Below are positions 58,470 to 64,000 of a DNA stretch of 64,000 nt, one piece after another. The translations under genes were made by a program, and so were the position numbers. Source of the stretch: Siderastrea radians (taxonomy: Eukaryota; Cnidaria; Anthozoa; Scleractinia; Rhizangiidae); the NCBI GenBank assembly GCA_964017195.1, contig OZ024897.1, positions 8,507,951-8,571,950 on the forward strand, read 5' to 3'. Positions within the stretch are counted from its first letter, which is position 1. Every line of letters begins with the position of its first letter. The notes beneath the pieces are model-generated. The model worked only from the letters and a program-made list of their open reading frames with translations, did not search any database and was not told the DNA's origin.

Positions 58470-61045
58470 ATCGATCGATCGATCAATCAATCAATCAAAC
58501 AATCAATCAATCAATCAATCAAGCAATCAATGTATCAATCAATCAATCAATCAGTCAATCTATCTTTCTTTGTTGGAAGGGAAAACAGAATAACGCGAGA
58601 TGGAAGAGTTCGACCTTTTCCTTTCCTTTACTTTGGTATGTGTTCCTTGTTCCTTTTACACATGGCTCGTAGAGTTAGATATAACTTTTCTAGAGAAGAG
58701 AGAGCTATAAGAGAATTAAGAGAAGTTTCCCCACCTTTCAGCACACTGATAAACACTGACATGTGCGTGCCTTTTCCTTTTCCGTCGCCGTTTAAACACA
58801 CGGAGGCGCACAGACGGTAGCCGTGTTTACTGGTTGTGAACGTTGGACTAAACAGCGTGTCTGTGTTTCCCGCCTTCGCTTCCTTCAGTTTACGCGTGTA
58901 GTCTTCGATTCGCCAAATTAGCTGACTGTTTGCGATTTTCTCGAGATCTCCCACGCGTTTGTCCAGTGCTTTGATGTGGTCAGCGTTTTCCTTGAGAGTA
59001 AGCTCGTGTTTGTTCAGTCGTTCATCTTGCTCTTGTATCTTATTGAAGATTGACTTGACATGCTCGATCATGTTGCTCTTGTAATGCTTTGGCATTTTTT
59101 CACGGCTGCACTGTAAAAGAAAAAGAGGGCAAAAGATGAGCAAATGCATGCACGAGTTATCAATTAAGTCAGCCATGCAGTCAGTCAGTCAGTCGGTCGG
59201 TCGGTCAGTCAGTCAGGAAGTAAGCGAGTAAGTAAGTACATTAGAGTGGTTTTCACGCGGTGTTAAAAGGTAAGGTATTAAGAACGCAAAAAAAAAGTTG
59301 TTGCGACCTACCCTGTGAGTGCAGCCAATAACTTCAAAGTCGCAAACCATCTTCGTCTTTGGACAAACCTCCTCGATGTGTTGGTCCAACTACGAATGAG
59401 AAAAACGAAAAAAAAAACGTTCACACTTGCAATGTAAATGTATGTAGACGTGTCAGAACTTCCTTATTGAACGAGACACTGAAGTGGCCTATACCTATCA
59501 AGATCGGTGCTTCAGAAATCCGGTTTCTGTGGCATGAAGCGTCTAAGAGCACTTCTACCCCCCCCCCCCCCCTTTCTGGTTGGGATGCTAGTCCATCGCA
59601 GGTGTTGGCTCTAATATGTTGTTATGCTTCCCTTGGCAGAGAAAGATAATGGGGCTCGTCGGTTCAACCAGTGGACCAGTTTTGTCACAGAAAACGTTCG
59701 GTGGCTCAACGGGTAAACGGTGTTTGAATAAACATCGGTCAAAGTGAGCCTACATATCGCTCTTTGCGTATTACCGCTGAAAAAATACATCGACGACGCC
59801 CAATTTCCCTCCCTGATAGGTTGCTTTTTCCCGCTCGCGCAAGCCTTGTTGGAAGAGGTGGCTGAATGATCAAACGTTTGTTCGTAAGGCAAAATGTTGG
59901 GTGAAAATGTTTGAGCTAGATCAAACATGGAAAACCATTTAAATGCAAATTTGAAAGAGGCGACTAAAAGGTACAACATGTTCTTCCAACACGATGGACG
60001 AAAATGTTGGCTCGTTTAGCCGGGGCTTATGGAAACAACACGATACAATGCAGAAACTGCCTCGTACCCAGGCACTTCCTTTTCTACGCGGGATTTTGGC
60101 GAGGCGCAAGGGGTCATGGGAAAGACGAAAACGCTTCACTTTTTCCGTTGTGTTCCCTTAGTGCCTTGCGATTTCTGTGAAGCCTTCCCATAGGCCTTCG
60201 CTCTCGTGTCAAAAACCTCAGAAGCGCCTGGGTACGAGGCTGATGCAGAGACCAAACCACAGACCAGTGACCCTCTGATATCCCGATCAATAATCCAATA
60301 AGATGACGACTACGCTACCGCGACTACCGCACCTCCACTGGCAAAAACTCAGTCATATTGACACAATGACACCTTTGAATAAGCAGCAACATCGTCAAAA
60401 TATATGCGGTGAAGTAAATGCTTTTTGAAGTAACTTTTTCCCTGAACTATTTTAGTTACTGATCTATGAGTCTGTACCTCATCTCGTGGGATTTCCAACT
60501 TCTTGTCGCATTTGTTGGGGCACGGCAGCGGCAACTTGGGGCATTCATCTGCCAGATGTGCCTGTAAAAAGCCACAGGAATAACTCAAAAAATATGTTAC
60601 AAAACGTAGGCTTCAACAAACGTCGAGTTATCAAAGCTCACACTGCAAGGTTTAAGTTGAGATGGGTGGTTGTAAACCTGTTGCGTTTCGCGGGTGTCCC
60701 TGTTTTCGCTTCTTTGTAGGTAGTTGTTGCCGATTTTCAGAAACTTATTTTGTCTAAAAAACCCATATTAGTAATGTACCTTGCGGGCTTGTCGCGTGAG
60801 CTTTAATTGATGCTACAGTTGCAATGTTAATTGAAATAGCTATATATATACAGGTCAATTACACAAGTCTTTCATCTTGCCTTTTTGTCCTCTCTCAAGT
60901 GTCTGTCGTCGCAGTAAGGACATGCTATGATCTTCTTGGGGCAGTCTTTGTCCAGATGTTTTTGCAAAAATCTCTTCTGAAATTTGGCTCCACAGTCGTT
61001 TTGGCAAAGGATTTCAGCATACTCGCAGTTCGAGTTCACATGCTC
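57789..61045 (-). CDS. Second TNF receptor-associated factor gene, 5' part not seen
   Basis: Minus-strand exons: 61045-60881, 60561-60478, 59389-59312, 59110-58735, 58075-57789 (stop at 57789), giving 329 residues, in frame throughout. Residues 1-109 are TRAF-type zinc fingers. Residues 125-170 form a coiled coil (NKIQEQDERLNKHELTLKEN). MATH starts LIWRIEDYTRKL near 173 and ends in DDTMFLKICVDC. Each exon has a counterpart of equal phase in the 40-53 kb TRAF gene, so the two are tandem duplicates. Three oddities stand out. The exon at 60881 uses a GC donor (AAAAAG|GCAAGA). The MATH domain is split after residue 234 by a 659-bp intron full of tetranucleotide repeats. No RING or first zinc-finger exon is visible up to the window edge, so the gene is either 5'-truncated or continues beyond 64,000; the latter is likelier, given the 3.6-kb first intron of the paralogue. 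Confidence 0.88.
58193..58320. repeat. CAGT tetranucleotide microsatellite inside the MATH-splitting intron
   Basis: About 30 uninterrupted CAGT units form this run. Its long Ser/Val/Gln frame is an artefact. Confidence 0.95.
58370..58560. repeat. AATC tetranucleotide microsatellite (with GATC variants) inside the MATH-splitting intron
   Basis: Runs of CAAT/AATC units, with four GATC units near 58,466-58,481, continue from the CAGT tract by single-base changes, as if one array had drifted in sequence. Confidence 0.92.
59176..59217. repeat. Short CAGT/CGGT tetranucleotide tract in the adjacent TRAF intron
   Basis: CAGTCAGTCAGTCAGTCGGT, then further GGTC and AGTC units, lie in the next intron upstream of the same gene. 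The tract uses the same motif as the large array. Confidence 0.88.
59570..59640 (-). mobile_element. 3' fragment of the SINE family (minus orientation)
   Basis: GGGATGCTAGTCCATCGCAG reversed gives the CTGCGATGGACTAGCATCCC tail block seen in the 43.1-kb SINE. The head is missing. It lies next to a C-run in a TRAF intron. Confidence 0.5.
60059..60240. mobile_element. GCCTCGTACCCAGGC foldback MITE in a TRAF intron
   Basis: The ends GCCTCGTACCCAGGC and GCCTGGGTACGAGGC are exact inverses. Inner inverted pieces include GGCGAGGCGCAAGGGGTCAT against TAGTGCCTTGCGATTTC. It is related to 44,244-44,396. Confidence 0.88.
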
Positions 61046-61387
61046 CTAAAACACACATAAAACAAATACGATTTTAGTCTGAATGTCAACCCTTAAGCCT
61101 TCAAGGGCTGATATTTTCAGAAGACTGCTTAATTTTTTTTGTCAGTTTGGTGGATGGGTAAGTGAATAAAAGAGTTGGTGGGTGACAAGAGCCATATTAT
61201 TTCCAGCATTGTTTTCATATATTCAAAAAACAAATGGCGATGAAAATCCTCGCGTCAAATTTAAAACGATCCCTAAATAGGTTTAAAGCTGTGGACACTT
61301 TACTAACATAAGCTCTTGTAACAGCTGTAGAAACAACACAACCTTCATCTGGGGGAAGCGGAATATTGTACACAAGAATTCAGTTAG

Positions 61388-61709
61388 ATCTATCAACTGA
61401 GTTGATCAGGTAAATTGACCGTCGTAGAGAAATTGAGAGCTGGCGCTTCGAGCGTTAGCCTTCCGTCAGAGGGAATCAAGGAATTGTGGGTTGTGATTGG
61501 TTTATATGAAGAACGATAGATCTACGCTATTGGTAGGAACATGACAACATTTAAAACAAGAATAATTAATTTAGTCTTGTTCTTTAACGAGGTAATTTTC
61601 TTACCAATAGCGTAGCTCTATCGTTCTCCATAAAAACCAATCACAACCCACAATTCCATGATTGGCTCTGGCGAAGGGCCAACGCTCGAAACGTCACTGA
61701 GCTTTCAAT
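61388..61709. mobile_element. Large foldback MITE with roughly 110-bp arms
   Basis: The left arm runs GAAATTGAGAGCTGGCGCTT, CGAGCGTTAGCCTTCCGTCA, GAATTGTGGGTTGTGATTGG, GAACGATAGATCTACGCTAT. The right arm is its near inverse, ending GGCCAACGCTCGAAACGTCA. The AACTGAGTTGAT end is shared with the 38.7-kb hairpin. Confidence 0.88.
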
Positions 61710-61710
61710 A

Positions 61711-61877
61711 GGCCATTTCCGAATGGTCTTGTGCCTTTTTTCAAAGCGAGGCCTCGTGCAAAACCTTTCATGTGAGAATGAGTTTTATTTGCATGTGAGT
61801 GGAAACTCATTTTCAAATGAAAGGCTATGCACCAAGACTCGCTTTGAAAAAGAGGTACAAGGCAACTCGACGGTGGC
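61711..61877. mobile_element. Foldback MITE directly next to the previous one
   Basis: GGCCATTTCCGAATGGTCTT then GTGCCTTTTTTCAAAGCGAG is inverted on the right as CTCGCTTTGAAAAAGAGGTA then CAAGGCAACTCGACGGTGGC. The centre repeats ACTCATTTTCAAATGAAAGG as the inverse of CCTTTCATGTGAGAATGAGT. Confidence 0.88.
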
Positions 61878-63029
61878 CAATATACCTTCGTCTTATGAAG
61901 AGAGTTATAGTGGTTACGCAATGAAGCCTAAAATCCACTAAAACGATGAATACACGGCAAAACACAAAGGAATACATCAAAGGTAAGTATTTTTTATTCA
62001 TTGTATTGAACAAAAGTTCAAATTTATCGTTATTTAGCGTTCGCAGACCTCAGTATTTTAATTCTCATACAACGTCTCTTTTAACGGTCGCCTGTAACGC
62101 GATACCGGCTCGCTCAAAGGTCACGTTCCGCCTCACCGAAGGTAAGAATGTAAATTACATTACACCTCGTAACGTGAGTTTGGGCCGCCTGTGTTCAACT
62201 CAGTTAATTAATAGATCCGACTTCTTGTGCTTCACTTCCCCACAGACGCAGCACTCCATTTCTTTAGAAACTACCCCCCTTGTGTTTACAGAGCTTAGTC
62301 CACAAGGTCTTTTTGGTAGTCAAAATGGTGGGACTCTGGCGAATAGAAGGTCATATGCCTCCAAATATATCGGAGGTTTTTAAAACTAACTCAAAATTGC
62401 GGAAGGCTCGCTGTTGTATAAGTTTGGAGTGAGGTCGTAGGATCCGCTTTTTTGGGGGGACTCTGATAAGGAAAAGAAGCAAATTCGTATCTCGTTTGTC
62501 CTGTCATATCGAGTCTCCGTCGAAAAAACCTGACTCGGAAATACGCCCTCATTTTAAGTTTCTCAGAAAATGACGGACGTTTGCACCCTCCGACTACCAA
62601 GTAAATAAACTTCATGGTTTTCATTAAACAGAATAAACTAGAGAAAAGTTTTATTTGTCATGAACAATTAATCAGCACTCGGCGCAACTTCAAAATGACA
62701 GATATTTATCCCGGGGGGTTGGGGAAATTTATTGAGGATGTTAGCCGCCATAGCGAAGGAAAAACTAGATTTGGGCCAAGAAAAAAAGCGAACGTTAAAG
62801 ATCCTCGTTCTTGATTTTGTAATTACAGTGAAAGTCTACATTCGAACGAAGCGTTAGTCAAGCTGATTTGAATGTATATAAAAGAATAGTTTATAAACTA
62901 TAACAGAAGAAGGTTCAAAGGTTGCAAAGGTTCTATATGTGGAGAGAGGAAGAGCGCGAATTAAATTGTGAAGAAAGTCTTTAAGCGTTGTTGCATGGAG
63001 CAGTACGTTTCTGTAGTTGTCTTCATTAT

Positions 63030-63150
63030 GCTGTACTCGGTGGTTCTAACTGTCTACTCTGTGGGTACAATCCTTTAGTGTGACACTCAAATGAAAGCTA
63101 CTGAGCAGTACTTTCCTGTGGTGCTGTTTATTGTGCTGTAAACGATGGCT
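63030..63150. repeat. 110-bp 'GTCTGTGGATGAAAT' repeat, right-edge copy
   Basis: GTTCTAACTGTCTACTCTGT, GGGTACAATCC, TGTGACACTCAAATGAAAGC, TACTGAGCAGTACTTTCCTG and TGGTGCTGTTTATTGTGCTG follow the family order. Confidence 0.75.
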
Positions 63151-64000
63151 GAACTCCAAAAGAACAAACATTAAAAGGAAAGCTATTAAATGGTGCTGTT
63201 TGTTTGTCATTTAATACTTAGCGATATAAAATTTAGATTTTTTCAGGCAGTTTTAACAGAAAATAGCGAATTTAAAACTCGAAACAATCCAGATAAAACA
63301 ACTGAAAATATAATCAAGATGGGATTATTGCCTACGCAGAGTATTTTCATACGACGACAGGTGCCATTATTGTTATATGTCGGAACAGGTCAAACGTTTT
63401 CATAAAACAAAATTGTCATCTTCGCCGACTGTGAATAAATTAATTGGCGCCAGTCAGCCTTTATTTGGCTCAAAAATCGGCGTAGTGTGGTATTTTTTCG
63501 AGTTCTCTTTCCTGATTTACCGGCCTTACGAGAATTTACTGAAAAGATCGTTTAAGAGTTATACAATCTTTATTGATTCAAAAGTGTTTTCAAACAAAAA
63601 GAATTTGCATCTGTTGGACGCTCTTTTCAATTATCCAACAAGGATCTATTTTTATCTTATTTTCGGTGCTGCTTTGTGAGTTATTAATATAACTTTCTGT
63701 CAGTTTAGATGAAGAGGAAATCATCCCGTAAAATACCAAAAAGGAAAAGGGATAGCTGAAAGATATACTGTTTTGGGCAAAATGAAGAAGACAATTAACT
63801 TTGTTACGGGAAAGCCCTACAATACAAAACTTTCTCCTTCGCTGAAATACGTCAAATATATTTCGCACATCGTTTTGAATTTTCACAAACTACATACAGT
63901 AAATGCGATTCTTCAACCTTAACGGTTTTGTTTAGTGTACAGAGGAAGAAAAATCAAAGCTATCATGCATGCTAAAATCGCTTTCCTTAACACGATAGCT

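Larger units (their letters stand above)
61046..64000. other. Right edge: repeats, no further TRAF exon seen
   Basis: It holds two large foldbacks (61.39-61.88 kb) and a copy of the 110-bp repeat (63.03-63.15 kb). I looked on the minus strand for Cys/His patterns of a RING or first zinc-finger exon and found none. Small ORFs at 62.4-62.8 and 63.4-63.7 kb show no recognisable motif. Confidence 0.5.

Noticed and set aside
58120..58593. 157-codon ORF rich in Ser, Val, Gln and Asn; also looked at as a CRISPR-like array
   Set aside because: It is a pure tetranucleotide microsatellite without spacers, inside a TRAF intron.
62391..62624. 77-codon minus-strand ORF upstream of the second TRAF gene, considered as its first exon
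   Set aside because: No Cys/His zinc-binding pattern, and it ends in a stop without a suitable donor joining it to 61045.
63377..63679. 100-codon plus-strand ORF at the right edge
   Set aside because: No motif, AT-driven composition, and an opposing ORF of similar length overlaps its 3' end.

Overview
The window reads as nuclear DNA of a metazoan, most likely an anthozoan cnidarian (stony-coral-like). The genes have many GT-AG introns, the DNA is AT-rich, intergenic space and introns are packed with short foldback (MITE-like) repeats and tRNA-derived SINEs, and the proteins are animal-type (ACOX3, multifunctional HSD17B4, TRAFs). The species cannot be fixed from the sequence alone. Exon borders below were placed by hand from splice signals, reading phase and recalled human family sequences. 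|| Layout. (1) About 1.1-6.9 kb, minus strand: a five-coding-exon gene for a Ser/Pro-rich, probably disordered protein that I do not recognise. Its likely 5'UTR exon lies back to back with a 97-codon plus-strand ORF at 6,968. (2) About 7.3-15.8 kb: mostly repeats, with one doubtful minus-strand exon at 11.5-11.7 kb. (3) 15,880-22,140, minus strand: HSD17B4, the peroxisomal multifunctional enzyme type 2 (SDR dehydrogenase, hydratase-2 and SCP2 domains), 744 aa in five exons, ending in the peroxisomal targeting tripeptide AKM. (4) 22,141-22,832: a 692-bp spacer between two divergent start codons. (5) 22,833-34,804, plus strand: ACOX3, a peroxisomal acyl-CoA oxidase, 710 aa in 16 exons, ending in SKL. 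(6) About 34.9-40.2 kb: repeats. (7) 40,224-52,943, minus strand: a complete nine-exon TRAF gene (RING, zinc fingers, coiled coil, MATH), 621 aa. (8) About 53-57.8 kb: repeats. (9) 57,789-61,045, minus strand: the 3' part of a second, tandem TRAF gene with zinc fingers, coiled coil and MATH; no RING exon is visible. || How the genes fit together. The central pair encodes successive steps of one pathway. ACOX3 oxidises (mostly branched-chain) acyl-CoA to the trans-2-enoyl-CoA, and HSD17B4 hydrates it and then oxidises the 3-hydroxyacyl-CoA. Both proteins carry C-terminal PTS1 signals, and the genes are head to head, which suggests a shared, co-regulated promoter. The two TRAF genes are tandem paralogues with matching exon phases, and belong to signalling downstream of TNFR/IL1R/TLR-type receptors. 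|| The most notable sequence-level observations are: the ACOX3/HSD17B4 divergent pair with a duplicated motif in its promoter; the 380-codon single exon at the start of HSD17B4; an extra, microsatellite-filled intron inside the MATH domain of the second TRAF gene, and a GC-AG intron in the same gene; a long low-complexity insert between zinc fingers of the first TRAF; and at least four different foldback repeat families flanked by TTAA, one nested within another.
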